A stretch of DNA of 7,897 nt from NCBI GenBank assembly GCA_017883125.1, contig JADGOD010000117.1, positions 1 to 7,897 on the forward strand, read 5' to 3'. Under the pieces are notes generated by a model, which made no database searches, was not told the origin of the DNA, and worked only from the letters and a program-made list of their open reading frames with translations. Below are positions 7,151 to 7,897 of this stretch, in pieces. This DNA is from Acidimicrobiales bacterium (lineage in GTDB: Bacteria; Actinomycetota; Acidimicrobiia; Acidimicrobiales; RAAP-2). Within the stretch, counting starts at the first letter, position 1; the number at the start of each line of letters is the position of its first letter. The translations under genes and the position numbers were made by a program.

Positions 7151-7897
7151 CTAGGTTCGTGGCTCGAGGAGCCGGCGAGCGATCACCTTGAGGCAGAGGG
7201 TCTCGTCGGCCCCCTCGAAGATCGACAGGACGCGCGCATCGACGAAGTAGCGGCTCACCGCATACTCCTCGGCGTACCCCATGCCACCGTGGATCTGCAT
7301 CGCCTCTCGGGTCACCCACTCGGCCGCCCGGCAGACGTACGCCTTGGCCATGGAGGCCTCGAGCGACCCCTCACCCTTGGCCATGAGGTGGGCGACCTGG
7401 AGCGAGTACTGCCGAGAGGCCTGGATGATGACCGCCATGCGGGTGAGCTTCACCTGGGTGAGCTGGTAGTCGATGATCGCCGAGCCGAAGACCTTGCGGT
7501 CGCTGGCGTAGGCGTAGGCCGCCTCGTACGCGGCCTGCATGATGCCGATAGCCCGGGCGGCGGTCTGGATCCGCCCGTTCTCGAAGCCCGCCATCTGGAG
7601 GTAGAAGCCACGCCCCAGGCCCTCGTCTCCGCCGACGAGGTTGGCGTCGGGCACGAACCAGCCGTCGAAGCTGATCTCATAGGAGTGCATGCCGCGGTAT
7701 CCGATGGTGTCGATCGGACGACCCTCCATCCGACCGTTGCCGTCGCTGCGGCCCTCGGCAAAGGCGTCCTGGGTGAAGAGGAAGCCGTGGCCGTCGCCGA
7801 CCTGCTTCTCGACCACGAAGAGGGAGAGCCCCCGATGGGCCTTTGAGCGGTCGGGGTCCGTGCGGGCCAGCAGCATCAGGACGTTGGCCCGTGCTCC
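7151..7897 (-). CDS. Acyl-CoA dehydrogenase, C-terminal part (5' end outside window)
   Basis: The frame is open to the window edge, with about 248 residues visible starting GARANVLMLLART, so the N-terminal domain lies beyond base 7897. Visible are part of the middle beta domain (HRGLSLFVVEK, MHSYEISFDGWFVPDANLVGG) and the whole C-terminal helical FAD domain: FENGRIQTAARAIGIMQAAY, YASDRKVFGSAIIDYQ, QIHGGMGYAEEYAVSRYFVD and the LSIFEGADETLCLKVIARRLL block. The Glu of IFEGADE sits where many family members carry the catalytic base (the IYEGTNE motif). The enzyme makes a 2,3-trans-enoyl-CoA and passes electrons to electron transfer flavoprotein. The chain length or substrate cannot be told. Convergent with the malyl-CoA-lyase-like gene; the pairing suggests CoA-ester metabolism but not a shared operon. 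Confidence 0.92.
   Translation of the reverse strand, partial: GARANVLMLLARTDPDRSKAHRGLSLFVVEKQVGDGHGFLFTQDAFAEGRSDGNGRMEGRPIDTIGYRGMHSYEISFDGWFVPDANLVGGDEGLGRGFYLQMAGFENGRIQTAARAIGIMQAAYEAAYAYASDRKVFGSAIIDYQLTQVKLTRMAVIIQASRQYSLQVAHLMAKGEGSLEASMAKAYVCRAAEWVTREAMQIHGGMGYAEEYAVSRYFVDARVLSIFEGADETLCLKVIARRLLEPRT

Overview
This is a GC-rich chromosomal segment that looks like an ordinary, gene-dense part of an actinobacterial genome. High-GC codon use, a leuB-ilvE-cimA gene cluster of the kind seen in Actinomycetota, a RipA-like secreted NlpC/P60 hydrolase, and several genes that start right after a TAnnnT box with no ribosome binding site all point that way. Acidimicrobiia or a related lineage is my best guess, but the sequence does not prove it. 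No rRNA, tRNA, CRISPR array, transposase, phage gene or integration site is visible.

Layout. (1) Positions 1-2655, + strand: a tight amino-acid operon made of the last codons of a probable leuB, then ilvE (branched-chain aminotransferase), then cimA (citramalate synthase) overlapping ilvE by 8 bases. Together these fit threonine-independent isoleucine synthesis: CimA makes citramalate, LeuCD and LeuB convert it to 2-oxobutyrate, and IlvE performs the final transamination. (2) 2687-3193, + strand: an unrecognised soluble protein of 168 residues with its own probable leaderless promoter. (3) 3209-5217, - strand: a two-gene envelope unit, with a secreted coiled-coil NlpC/P60 peptidoglycan hydrolase upstream and a divergent Lgt-family membrane protein downstream. 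(4) 5218-5385: a divergent intergenic region holding overlapping inverted repeats. (5) 5386-7066, + strand: a dienelactone-hydrolase-family protein, then a malyl-CoA-lyase-like CitE/HpcH-family protein, each with a leaderless-type start. (6) 7067-7150: a hairpin-rich convergent gap. (7) 7151-7897, - strand: the C-terminal part of an acyl-CoA dehydrogenase that runs off the window.

The points most worth a second look are an alternating His-Asp tract at the N terminus of citramalate synthase; an Lgt paralogue that keeps the family arginines and glutamate but lacks the essential histidine and the GN and PSQ motifs; and three + strand genes with the same -10-to-ATG geometry expected of leaderless mRNAs. 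I found no convincing novel multi-gene system.
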